Shown here: piece after piece, positions 33,703 to 41,609 of the stretch
Numbering within the stretch: position 1 is the stretch's first letter
Layout of the letters: each line of letters begins with the position of its first letter
From: Hymenobacter negativus
GTDB taxonomy: Bacteria > Bacteroidota > Bacteroidia > Cytophagales > Hymenobacteraceae
NCBI RefSeq assembly: GCF_017571495.1
Contig: NZ_JAGETZ010000014.1
Location: 1-64,000 of the forward strand
Direction: 5' to 3'
DNA length: 64,000 nucleotides
The notes under the pieces: generated by a model
What the model saw: the letters and a program-made list of their open reading frames with translations, nothing else
The model's database searches: none
Told to the model about the DNA's origin: nothing
Position numbers and translations under genes: made by a program

Positions 33703-34377
33703 ATGGCTGACATTAATATTCAACGCAAAAAATCGGCTCCTAGCCCCTGGATTCTGGTGCTGCTGGCGGCAGTGGTGCTGGGCCTGGCGGCTTATTTTTT
33801 TCTTCGACCCGAGCCTGCTGATGAGCCCGCGCCGCCAGTGCCCGGTGCTGCTACCGACACCAAAACCACTGCAGGAGCCACCGCTGACACCGCCGAGCAA
33901 GCGCGGCGGCGTGCGGCCGTAGCGGCCATTCCGCCGGGCGATACCAGCCAGATTGCTGATGCCACCAATGCTGAAACGGCTGAATCACTTGCCGCTCAGG
34001 CCGCTACCGACCCGGCTGCACCCAATTACGCCCTCAACGGCTTGCAAAAGCTATCTGAAGTACTCGTTGCACTCACCGACCGCGACGACCTGCGTGACCC
34101 CACTACCACTGAGCAACGCGATAACCTGACCAGCGCCACTGCCCGGCTGGGCGAACCCGGTGCCAGCCTCCGCCCCGGTTTCGTAGCGGCCGCCGGTCTT
34201 ATCCGGATAATGCAGCAAAAAGCTTATCCCGAGTTGGAAGATGCCACTAACGACTTGGTACGCCTTGCTGGCCAGCTATCCGGCCGTAGTGCTACGGCTG
34301 CCGACCAGCAGCAGAACAAGCAATTTTTAACCCAGGCTGCTGCTACTGTGAAAGTGCTGGGCGAGCCGAAACAGTAA
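33703..34377 (+). CDS. Membrane-anchored protein of unknown function
   Basis: A 224-residue protein with a short basic start (MADINIQRKKSAPSP), one membrane helix (about residues 16-36, ILVLLAAVVLGLAAYFFL) and a low-complexity alanine/threonine/aspartate linker (about 40-110). The C-terminal 110 residues look helical (YALNGLQKLSEVLVALTDRDDL, RPGFVAAAGLIRIMQQKAYP, LVRLAGQLSGRSATAADQQQ). I do not recognise a family. It is followed by the PRC-barrel gene 74 nt later on the same strand; both could be envelope or stress related (inference). Confidence 0.65.
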   Translation: MADINIQRKKSAPSPWILVLLAAVVLGLAAYFFLRPEPADEPAPPVPGAATDTKTTAGATADTAEQARRRAAVAAIPPGDTSQIADATNAETAESLAAQAATDPAAPNYALNGLQKLSEVLVALTDRDDLRDPTTTEQRDNLTSATARLGEPGASLRPGFVAAAGLIRIMQQKAYPELEDATNDLVRLAGQLSGRSATAADQQQNKQFLTQAAATVKVLGEPKQ

Positions 34378-34451
34378 ATTTTAGTTGCCGGTTGGTGAGT
34401 GTTACCGAACCTGCTAGACAAACGACATCGAACAGCTAACCACTAATCTGT

Positions 34452-34904
34452 ATGGAAACTATTGTTTTGCGCCGTTTGCGCGACCTCACCGATTTTGAAG
34501 TAGCCGACGACAACCCCGATGTGCGGGGCTGGACCGTGCGCGGCAACGATGGACAGGCCTTGGGCACAGTACACGAGTTGATAGTGGAGCCCGAAGCCAT
34601 GAAAGTGCGCTACCTCGATGTGGAGCTTGACCCGCGCTTTCACATCAACGAATACGAAAACCACATCCTGCTGCCTATCGGCGTGGCCGCCATCGATACC
34701 GATGACGACAATGTGTTCGTGCCCGCTCTCAATGCTGAGTCGGTATTGAATTACCCGCCTTACATGGAGATTCAAATCACCCGCGAGTATGAAGAAGCCA
34801 TGCTGCGCGCCCTTGGCCAGGAGCCTAGCACTGCCAACCGACGCTTCTACGAGCAGGATTCTTTCGACGCGGATAGCTTCTACAGCCGCCGTCGGGCTTC
34901 GTAG
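34452..34904 (+). CDS. PRC-barrel domain protein
   Basis: A 150-residue soluble protein. Residues 5-85 form a PRC-barrel (VADDNPDVRGWTVRGNDGQALGTVHEL, then VRYLDVELDPRF and ENHILLPIGVAAIDTDDDNVFVP, quoted as separate landmarks). PRC-barrels bind RNA or proteins and appear in RimM and photosynthetic reaction-centre H subunits. The C-terminal third holds YPPYMEIQITREYEEAML and a serine/arginine-rich end. The length and layout match the stand-alone stress-associated PRC proteins common in Bacteroidota. Role unknown. Confidence 0.82.
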   Translation: METIVLRRLRDLTDFEVADDNPDVRGWTVRGNDGQALGTVHELIVEPEAMKVRYLDVELDPRFHINEYENHILLPIGVAAIDTDDDNVFVPALNAESVLNYPPYMEIQITREYEEAMLRALGQEPSTANRRFYEQDSFDADSFYSRRRAS

Positions 34905-34931
34905 CGGGCGCAATGCTGGTTAAAACGAGTT

Positions 34932-34991
34932 CTGGTAAACACAGCGAAGCATCTCTACCACATGGTAGAGATGCTTCGCTGTGTTTACCAG
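34932..34991. repeat. Perfect 29-bp palindromic hairpin
   Basis: Arms 34932-34960 and 34963-34991 are exact reverse complements (29 bp) with only CA between them. The inner part contains GAAGCATCTCTACC and its complement, shared with the element at 51323-51395. It lies between the converging PRC-barrel and hemH genes and may stop both transcripts. Confidence 0.85.
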
Positions 34992-35034
34992 GATATACTG
35001 TAAATGCTCCAATCAGTCCGAAGGGCCTGCTGTG

Positions 35035-36081
35035 CTAGTTCTGCCGAATCATCCCGGCCACGGCATCTACCCATTGCGGCTCCGAGTTTAGGGAAGGCAC
35101 CAGCTGCCAGTGCTTGCCACCAGCTTCTTCAAATAGCTCCTTGAATTCTTCGCCCACTTCAATGGTGGTTTCCAGACAGTCGGCTACGAAAGCAGGGGAG
35201 AAGGCGAGTACGTTGTTGATGCCTTTAGCCGGGAATTCTTTGATGACTTCGTCGGTGTAGGGCTGGAGCCAGGGGTCGCGTAGGCGGCTTTGCAGGCGAC
35301 TCTGGAAGGTGACGGTGTACTGGTCGTCGCGCAGGCCCAGCTCTTTGGCCAACAGGCGTGAGGTGGCAAAGCACTGCGCCCGGTAGCAGTAGCGGTTGTT
35401 TTTATTGTAGCTGGCGCAGCAGGTGCCCAACTTGCAATAGCCCTTAAAGCTGCCTTTCAACACGTGCCGTTCCGGGATGCCGTGGTAGCTGAATACAATG
35501 TGGTCGTAGTCATGCTTTGCCATTTCGGCCTTGCCCCGCGCCGCAAAGCTGCTGATGAACCCCGGGTCGTCGGCGAACGTGCTGATGAAGCTGATGCTTG
35601 GCACCACCCACCAGTCTTTCACAATGTCCATCACCTTTTCCTGTACCGAACCGGTGCTGGCTGCCGCGTACTGCGGAAATAGTGGCAGCACGATAATACG
35701 GTCGACCGCCGCGTCACGCAACTCCTCCAGTGCCTTCTCGATGCTGGGTTTTTGGTAGCGCATGCCAAAAGCTACCACGTAGTCTTTGCCCAACACCTCT
35801 TTCAGCTTGGCCTGCAAGTCGAGGCCGTGGTAGAGCAGGGGGGAGCCCCTCTCGGCGTCCCAAAGCTGCTGGTAGATTTTGGCCGATTTTGGGGCGCGCA
35901 ACGGTACCACAAGTCCCTGAAACAGCGGGTAGCGCACGGCAGCCGGCATGTCAATCACGCGGCCATCGGTGAGAAATTCGTTGAGGTAGCGGCGCACATC
36001 GGGGGTGCTAGGCGAGTCGGGCGTGCCGAGGTTGACGAGTAATACGCCGATGCGGCGAGTGGGCGTAGCAGGAGAGTTCAT
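35035..36081 (-). CDS. hemH: Ferrochelatase
   Basis: A 348-residue ferrochelatase that inserts iron into protoporphyrin IX (or coproporphyrin III) to make haem. The start GVLLVNLGTPDSP, the segment LPLFPQYAAASTGS, the catalytic histidine H200 in FSYHGIPERH and the late SPAFVADCLETTIEVGEE are family signatures. ATG 36081 (MNSPATPTRR) is preferred to one eight codons upstream. Soon after the active histidine comes a cysteine-rich stretch (C216, C221, C222, C232, C237), which may hold an Fe-S cluster or zinc. No other haem genes are adjacent. Confidence 0.95.
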   Translation of the reverse strand: MNSPATPTRRIGVLLVNLGTPDSPSTPDVRRYLNEFLTDGRVIDMPAAVRYPLFQGLVVPLRAPKSAKIYQQLWDAERGSPLLYHGLDLQAKLKEVLGKDYVVAFGMRYQKPSIEKALEELRDAAVDRIIVLPLFPQYAAASTGSVQEKVMDIVKDWWVVPSISFISTFADDPGFISSFAARGKAEMAKHDYDHIVFSYHGIPERHVLKGSFKGYCKLGTCCASYNKNNRYCYRAQCFATSRLLAKELGLRDDQYTVTFQSRLQSRLRDPWLQPYTDEVIKEFPAKGINNVLAFSPAFVADCLETTIEVGEEFKELFEEAGGKHWQLVPSLNSEPQWVDAVAGMIRQN

Positions 36082-36111
36082 TGGGGCAAAGTTCGGGAGC
36101 AACAATACAAC

Positions 36112-36654
36112 TTAGGTTGCTGGCACGGTGGCAGCCAAGGCAACAAGAGCCTGTTCTAACTTTTCGGCAAAGGCTGCGTCCAGCACTAGGCCGCTGCCAT
36201 CCAGCTTGGTGCGAACAAATGGCACCGGAAATGACGCCTCCGGTACTACCGCTGCACCCAACGCTTCCAGCGTGAGCAGTAGGCCACTGCGGGCCCGCTC
36301 GCCTCCCACTTCCGATGGCGAAGCGCTGAGCACCCCCGTGGGCTTCTGATAAAAGCTGCCAGCTGAAACCAGCCAGTCAAGCGCATTTTTCAGGCTGCCA
36401 GGCATTCCGTAGGCGTATTCGGGTGTGGCAATAAGCACGGCGTCGGCGGACTGCATTTGCGCACGCAGGGCTGCCACGGCTGCTGGGGCACTGTCACAGG
36501 GCCCATCTAAATCGGGGCTGAAATGTGGCAGGCTGAGAATGTCTTCGTAGAACGCAACGGTAGTTCCGGACGGTGCCAGGGCAGCAGCGGCACGTAGCAA
36601 ATGACTCACGGCCGAACCGGCCCGGGGACTGCCGGAAAAGGCAAGAATGGTCAT
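36112..36654 (-). CDS. NADPH-dependent FMN reductase
   Basis: A 180-residue flavodoxin-fold reductase: FSGSPRAGSAVSHLLRAAA is the FMN-phosphate loop and IATPEYAYGMPGSLKNALDW the conserved flavin-binding segment, with a GGERARSGLLLTLEALG region completing the fold. It could supply reduced flavin or act as a quinone or azo reductase. It is divergent from the AraC regulator at 36748, with a dyad in the shared promoter region, which makes it a candidate target of that regulator (inference). It lies 30 nt from hemH on the same strand, but hemH transcription may depend on it. Confidence 0.88.
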   Translation of the reverse strand: MTILAFSGSPRAGSAVSHLLRAAAALAPSGTTVAFYEDILSLPHFSPDLDGPCDSAPAAVAALRAQMQSADAVLIATPEYAYGMPGSLKNALDWLVSAGSFYQKPTGVLSASPSEVGGERARSGLLLTLEALGAAVVPEASFPVPFVRTKLDGSGLVLDAAFAEKLEQALVALAATVPAT

Positions 36655-36677
36655 GCAGTAAGGGGAATGAATCCATC

Positions 36678-36703
36678 AAACCATCAAATTCCACTGATGG
36701 TTT
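36678..36703. promoter_or_regulatory. Candidate operator between FMN reductase and AraC regulator
   Basis: A perfect 9-bp inverted repeat AAACCATCA / TGATGGTTT with an 8-nt spacer lies between the divergent starts at 36654 and 36748. Size and place suit a dimeric regulator site. No other copy was noticed nearby, so the assignment is tentative. Confidence 0.4.
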
Positions 36704-36747
36704 GTGCCGCGCTCCGTACTTGCACCCGAATTTTAGTATTGCCGATA

Positions 36748-37773
36748 ATGACGCCACCCGATACCCTTGCCGCCTCTTCGCTCAACATGCTGCTATGGGT
36801 GGCCGGCCAGCATGGCGCCGACGTGCCGGCCTTGTGCCAGGCCGTCGGCTTCGACCCCACTGCTACCGCTGCTGCCGGCCCCGACGCCCGCGTCCCCATT
36901 GCTACCATTCAGCGCCTGTGGCCGTTGGTGATTGAGGCCACCCAGGACCCCAACTTCGACCTCCATCTCGGCGGCTACATCAACTTTGCCACGGCCGGCA
37001 CGCTGGCTTACGTCCTGATGCACGCGCCTACATTGGGGACTGCTATCACGCAGCTGTGCCGCTACCAGGATGTGGCCTGCCAAGGCGTGCATACCTTCCA
37101 AACATCGGCTGCCGAATGGCCCGGCGGCATCTGGCTGACTGCGGAAGTAACCAGTGCTGCCATCGTGCATCGGCAGTATGTGCTGAATTCGGAGCTGTCG
37201 ATTTACCTCTCCATCTTTGCCACGCTCACGGGCCAGCCAGTGGTACCGCAGGCCGTGCGCCTCACCTACCCACGCCCCGCCGATGTGCGGGAGCATGAAC
37301 GGGCTTTTGGTACTACTGTCCTGGAATTTGATGCGCCCCTTACTCAGGTCGCTTTCGATGCTGCTACGCTGGCGCGGCCCGTGCTCCACGCCAACCCGGC
37401 GCTGTTTCCCATCTTCGAGCAGCATGCCACGGCTCTGTTGGCCCAGCTGCCCACTCCCCAGCCGCCTACTTTGGCTGAGCGGGTGCGTGGCGAAATAGTG
37501 CGTCTGCTCAAGGGCGAAGCGCCCACGCTGGCCAGCGTGGCCGACTGCCTGCACCTGGGAGTGCGCACTCTCCAGCTCAAGCTTAAGGAAACCGGCCACA
37601 CCTACCAGCAGCTGCTCGATAACGTGCGCCGCGACCTGGCCCAAAGCCACCTCCGTGAACCCCACCTCAGCACCACCGACATTGCTTTTCTGCTCGGCTA
37701 TTCCGAGCCGAGCGTGTTCGTACGCTCCTTTAAAAAGTGGACGGGCCAGACGCCGGGCGCGTTTCGGCGGTAG
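36748..37773 (+). CDS. AraC-family transcriptional regulator
   Basis: A 341-residue regulator. Residues 1-210 resemble the arabinose-binding-like domain of OruR/ArgR-type AraC proteins (MLLWVAGQHGADVPALCQAV, INFATAGTLAYVLMHAPTLG). The C-terminal about 95 residues hold the two helix-turn-helix units: LASVADCLHLGVRTLQLKLK and LSTTDIAFLLGYSEPSVFVR followed by SFKKWTGQTPGAFRR. ATG 36748 is chosen since upstream codons run through the divergent gene's promoter and start. The inducer is unknown. Its last 44 nt overlap the converging membrane-protein gene. Confidence 0.9.
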   Translation: MTPPDTLAASSLNMLLWVAGQHGADVPALCQAVGFDPTATAAAGPDARVPIATIQRLWPLVIEATQDPNFDLHLGGYINFATAGTLAYVLMHAPTLGTAITQLCRYQDVACQGVHTFQTSAAEWPGGIWLTAEVTSAAIVHRQYVLNSELSIYLSIFATLTGQPVVPQAVRLTYPRPADVREHERAFGTTVLEFDAPLTQVAFDAATLARPVLHANPALFPIFEQHATALLAQLPTPQPPTLAERVRGEIVRLLKGEAPTLASVADCLHLGVRTLQLKLKETGHTYQQLLDNVRRDLAQSHLREPHLSTTDIAFLLGYSEPSVFVRSFKKWTGQTPGAFRR

Positions 37774-38434
37774 CTGAAGTGGCAATGCGCGCCGTACGGT
37801 TGCGGTCGACCCAATAAGCCAGCAGTATTGGCAGCCACAGCAGCTGGCCGCCCCAGCCGATAACTTCGGTAGAGGCCGGCGCCGGGCTCAGCAAGCTACT
37901 GATATGGACCAGCAGGAGAAACGCAACCAGGCCCCACACTCCGTAGCGCCCCACGCCATTGCGGGCCTGCGTATTGCGCAGGTACATATACAAGCCCCCA
38001 AGAAAGAACAGGGCTTCCACCACCTGCGTCCCCACCATCGAGTTCCAGAGGCCGAAGCCCAGCAGCGGCGACGCGCCCGGAAAAAGCGGCAAATCGGGCC
38101 GATGCACCACCAAATCGAGCAGCCAGTGGCTGGGCACCAGCAGCCCTACCAGCAGCGCCCCGCCCGCATTGCGCCGCAGCAGCCAGTACCCCAGGCCCAG
38201 CAGCAGGCCCCAAACCAAATCCATGGCGAGGCTATGCGAGAAGGGATAGTGCGCAAAATCAAACGGCGAAACGGCCATCAGGCCTGGCACCACCCGCACC
38301 GTTTCAATGCCCAGCAGCAGCAAGTTGGGCCACAGCAAATCGGCAAACTGCGCCGCCAAAAACAAGGTGCCCAGCGACACGCGCGGCTGCACCGTCTTGG
38401 TGCCAAATCCTAATCCAAAATGCCCGATAAACAT
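37730..38434 (-). CDS. YdjM-like metal-dependent membrane hydrolase
   Basis: A 234-residue integral membrane protein of the YdjM/LexA-binding inner-membrane hydrolase type. It starts MFIGHFGLGFGTKTVQPRVSLG (start at 38434; upstream codons lack family residues), with histidines in HFGLGF, HYPFSHSLAMDL and PSHWLLDLVVHRPD that could hold metal, and several membrane helices. The family has been called metal-dependent hydrolase without a known substrate. The C-terminal tail (ATAETRPASGPSTF) is read from DNA that also encodes the AraC protein in the opposite direction. Confidence 0.78.
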   Translation of the reverse strand: MFIGHFGLGFGTKTVQPRVSLGTLFLAAQFADLLWPNLLLLGIETVRVVPGLMAVSPFDFAHYPFSHSLAMDLVWGLLLGLGYWLLRRNAGGALLVGLLVPSHWLLDLVVHRPDLPLFPGASPLLGFGLWNSMVGTQVVEALFFLGGLYMYLRNTQARNGVGRYGVWGLVAFLLLVHISSLLSPAPASTEVIGWGGQLLWLPILLAYWVDRNRTARIATSATAETRPASGPSTF

Positions 38435-38658
38435 AGCGTTGATGTGTGAAGTGAGAGGTCCGTTGAACAAGTCAAAGGTCCGGCCCGCCTTCAGCGGCAC
38501 TGCTGACGTTTTCCGCAAATCGAATTGACCAAAAGCGAAAATCTGCGCTTCGTCAGGCTTCTCTATCCTCAGGATAGTGGCTGGGGGTGAGGTTGCCTGC
38601 AAGCGGGCCACTGGCTCACGACTTTAGTGCTCCCCTAGCTATTGCCCTCGATAAGCCG

Positions 38659-38666
38659 TACCTTTG
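38659..38666 (+). promoter_or_regulatory. -7 box before era
   Basis: TACCTTTG matches TAnnTTTG exactly, 28 nt before the GTG start of era. The -33 position (about 38635) reads CTAG rather than TTTG, so it is a half match. Confidence 0.38.
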
Positions 38667-38693
38667 CGGCCCTGATTATCAAACCCATCCATC

Positions 38694-39590
38694 GTGAACC
38701 CCGAAACCAAACCCCACCGCGCCGGCTTTGTGAGCATCATTGGCAAGCCCAATGTGGGCAAGTCCACGCTCATGAACGCGCTGGTGGGCGAGCGGCTCAG
38801 CATCGTGACGAGCAAAGCCCAGACCACGCGCCACCGTATTCTGGGCATCCTTAACGGTGATGATTTCCAGTTGATTTATTCCGACACGCCTGGCATCATT
38901 CAGCCTAAATACGAGCTGCACAACGCCATGATGAGCTTCGTGTACTCGTCGCTCGAAGATGCCGACGTGGTGCTTTTCGTGACCGATATTTACGAAAAAC
39001 ACGACGAGGAGCCCGTCGTTGAGCGGCTGCGCAAAATGGTGGACACGCCCATTATCCTCCTCGTCAACAAAATTGACCAGGCCGAGCAGGCCGACGTGGA
39101 AGCCAAGCTGGCCTACTGGAAAGAGCAACTGCCCAACGCCGCCGAAGTGCTGCCCATCTCCGCCCTCAACGCCTTCGGCACCGAGCGTGTGCTGGAAATG
39201 GTGCTGGAGCGCCTGCCCATTCACCCTGCTTACTACCCCAAAGACGAATTAACCGATAAACCGGAACGGTTTTTTGCCGCTGAAATGGTGCGCGAGAAAA
39301 TCTTCAAACTCTATAAGAAAGAGATTCCGTATAGCTGTGAAGTTGTCATCGAGGAGTTTAAGGAAGAAGAAGCCATCATTCGCATCCGCGGCATCATCTA
39401 CGTGGAGCGGGCCAGCCAGAAGGGCATTGTCATCGGCCAGGGTGGTGAGGCACTGAAGAAAGTAGGCACCTGGGCGCGCGAGGAAATGGAGAAGTTTTTC
39501 CTGAAAAAAGTGTTCCTGGAGTTGCACGTGAAGGTGAACGAGAACTGGCGGACGGACACCAAGGCGCTGAGCCGGTTTGGCTACCAATAG
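38694..39590 (+). CDS. era: GTPase Era
   Basis: A 298-residue Era, the GTPase needed for 30S ribosome maturation. It starts at GTG 38694. The G1 motif GKPNVGKST is at residues 18-26, followed by RHRILGILNG, the G3 DTPGI, the G4 NKID in LLVNKIDQAEQ and a C-terminal KH RNA-binding domain with the GQGGEALKKVGTWAREEME motif. The segment AEMVREKIFKLYKKEIPYS is characteristic of Era. Next comes der, another ribosome-assembly GTPase, after a repeat element. Confidence 0.97.
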   Translation: MNPETKPHRAGFVSIIGKPNVGKSTLMNALVGERLSIVTSKAQTTRHRILGILNGDDFQLIYSDTPGIIQPKYELHNAMMSFVYSSLEDADVVLFVTDIYEKHDEEPVVERLRKMVDTPIILLVNKIDQAEQADVEAKLAYWKEQLPNAAEVLPISALNAFGTERVLEMVLERLPIHPAYYPKDELTDKPERFFAAEMVREKIFKLYKKEIPYSCEVVIEEFKEEEAIIRIRGIIYVERASQKGIVIGQGGEALKKVGTWAREEMEKFFLKKVFLELHVKVNENWRTDTKALSRFGYQ

Positions 39591-39593
39591 AAC

Positions 39594-39672
39594 TGTAGCG
39601 TGGACTCTGTGAGTCCGCGCATTGAACGAACGAAACATCACATGGGCGCGGACTCGCAGAGTCCACGCTACA
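39594..39672. repeat. 27-bp inverted repeat between era and der
   Basis: Arms 39594-39620 and 39646-39672 pair over 27 bp with one G-U (TGTAGCGTGGACTCTG... with ...CAGAGTCCACGCTACA) around a 25-nt centre. There is no T-run. It looks like an intergenic repeat and could form a hairpin in an era-der transcript. Confidence 0.8.
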
Positions 39673-39751
39673 ATATTTCCGACCATCTATAACATAACGC
39701 ACCCCGGACACTGCCGAATCTAGGTCGGGTCGGCGGCTGGGGCCACACAAC

Positions 39752-41080
39752 ATGTCAAAGCAAAACACGGTCGCCATTGTCGGGCGGCCCAACGTGGGCA
39801 AATCCACGCTTTTCAACCGCCTCGTGGGCCAGCGCAAGGCCATTATGGACAACGAGAGCGGCGTGACCCGCGACCGTCATTACGGCTACGGTGACTGGAT
39901 TGGCAAGAACTTCACCGTGATTGATACGGGTGGTTACGTGCACAATTCGGAAGATATTTTCGAAGGCGAAATCAACAAGCAGGTGAAGCTAGCCATTGAG
40001 GAAGCCGACGTGGTGCTCTTCATGGTGGATGCCGATGCCGGCGTACACGGCCTCGATGAGGAGTTTGCGCACGTATTGCGCCGCTACATGGGCAAAAAGC
40101 CCATCTATCTGGTGGCCAACAAGGCCGATACCAACCTGCGGGCCAATGGCGTAGGCGAATTCTATTCGCTGGGCCTCGGCGACGGCGAAATATTCGCCAT
40201 CAGCAGCCAGAACGGCCACGGAACCGGCGAACTGCTGGATGCCGTAGTGAGCCATTTCGACGACCCCGGCATTGAAGAGCCAGAGTCGGAAATCCCACGT
40301 ATTGCCGTAGTAGGCCGCCCCAACGTGGGTAAATCTAGCCTGGTGAACCTGCTGTTGGGCGAAGACCGAAGCATTGTGACGGACATCGCCGGCACGACTC
40401 GTGACTCGATTTCGGCTCGCTATAATGCCTTTGGCAAAGAGTTTATCTTGGTAGACACGGCCGGCCTGCGCCGCAAGGCCAAGGTGAGCGAGGACGTGGA
40501 ATTCTATGCCAACATGCGCAGCCTACGTGCCCTAGAAGAGGCCGACGTCTGCATCGTGATGCTCGACGCCAGCCGCGGCATAGAAGCTCAGGACGTGAAC
40601 ATTATCACCCTGGCCGACAAGAACCGCAAAGGCATTGTCATTCTGGTGAATAAGTGGGACTTGGTGGAAGATAAGGACACCAATACGGCCAAAGAGTTTG
40701 AGGCAAAAATCCTCGAGAAGATTGCGCCCATTTCCTACATCCCTGTCATTTTCATTTCGGTGTTGAACAAGCAGCGCGTGCACAAAGCCATCGAAACGGC
40801 CATTGAAGTGTACCACAACAAGCGCCGCAAAATTCCGACCTCGCAGCTGAACGACGTGATGCTGAAGGAGATTGAGAAATACGGCCCGCCCGCCCTCAAA
40901 GGCAAGATGATTCGCATCAAATACGTGACGCAGTTGCCCACACACAATCCGGTGTTTGCCTTCTTTGCCAACTTGCCGCAGTACGTGCAAACCAACTACA
41001 CGCGCTACCTCGAAAACCGGATGCGTGAGCACTTCGACTTTACCGGGGTACCCATTGGCATCGTGTTTCGCAAGAAATAA
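39752..41080 (+). CDS. der: GTPase Der (EngA)
   Basis: A 442-residue double GTPase required for 50S ribosome assembly. Two G domains are seen: GRPNVGKST at residues 11-19 with DTGGY and NKADT, and GRPNVGKSS near residue 188 with DTAGLRRKAKV and NKWDL. A KH-like C-terminal domain ends HFDFTGVPIGIVFRKK. The length is slightly above the usual for Der in this phylum but within range. It starts at ATG 39752. Confidence 0.97.
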   Translation: MSKQNTVAIVGRPNVGKSTLFNRLVGQRKAIMDNESGVTRDRHYGYGDWIGKNFTVIDTGGYVHNSEDIFEGEINKQVKLAIEEADVVLFMVDADAGVHGLDEEFAHVLRRYMGKKPIYLVANKADTNLRANGVGEFYSLGLGDGEIFAISSQNGHGTGELLDAVVSHFDDPGIEEPESEIPRIAVVGRPNVGKSSLVNLLLGEDRSIVTDIAGTTRDSISARYNAFGKEFILVDTAGLRRKAKVSEDVEFYANMRSLRALEEADVCIVMLDASRGIEAQDVNIITLADKNRKGIVILVNKWDLVEDKDTNTAKEFEAKILEKIAPISYIPVIFISVLNKQRVHKAIETAIEVYHNKRRKIPTSQLNDVMLKEIEKYGPPALKGKMIRIKYVTQLPTHNPVFAFFANLPQYVQTNYTRYLENRMREHFDFTGVPIGIVFRKK

Positions 41081-41227
41081 GGCTGGCTATATCGGGCCTC
41101 ATCAGGAGTTTGTAAAATATTTTCAGCAGCAGGGGTTACCTTCTCTAACCTGAAGTATAAAGCCTCGAATTTGAAGCTAAGCTTCAGAAGTTATCTGGAA
41201 ATCAACCACATTTTAACCCTACTCAAG

Positions 41228-41491
41228 ATGAAAAAAGTATTGTTCCTCGCCCTGGCCCTCGGTTCGTTCACCTTCTCTTCCTGCGACAGCAAGAAAGAAG
41301 ATGCACAAGAGCAAGTTGGCGAAAACGTGAAAGAAGCCGGCGAAGCCAAGGCTGATGCCATGGAAGAAAAGGCTGACGAAGTTCGTGACTCGGCTGATGC
41401 CAAAGGCGAAGCCATCCAGGACGGCGCTGACAAAATGGACGCTGCTGGTACCACCACCACGACCACCACGACCGAAGAAGTTAAGAAGTAA
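41228..41491 (+). CDS. Small helical lipoprotein
   Basis: An 87-residue lipoprotein from ATG 41228: MKKVLFLALALGSFTFSSC gives a lipobox cysteine at residue 19. The rest is strongly charged and repetitive (EEKADEVRDSADAKGEA, AGEAKADAMEEKAD), probably a single long amphipathic helix like small entericidin- or LEA-like envelope proteins. It ends in a run of eight threonines and EEVKK. An alternative start 19 codons earlier would place the lipobox internally and is rejected. A strong terminator follows 17 nt after the stop. Confidence 0.78.
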   Translation: MKKVLFLALALGSFTFSSCDSKKEDAQEQVGENVKEAGEAKADAMEEKADEVRDSADAKGEAIQDGADKMDAAGTTTTTTTTEEVKK

Positions 41492-41507
41492 TTCTTGCTG
41501 CTTTAGT

Positions 41508-41553
41508 AAAAACAAAAAAGCCTCTCCGGCAACGGAGAGGCTTTTTTGTTTTT
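41508..41553. terminator. Strong bidirectional terminator
   Basis: A perfect 21-bp stem (41508-41528 with 41533-41553, loop GCAA) has a GC core CCTCTCCG and A-rich/T-rich base, suiting termination from both sides of the convergent pair. Confidence 0.93.
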
Positions 41554-41609
41554 AAACTGTAACGCTTGTAATGTGGAAAGCAGCTTTGCCGGCCTTTTGC
41601 TGCAGTATG

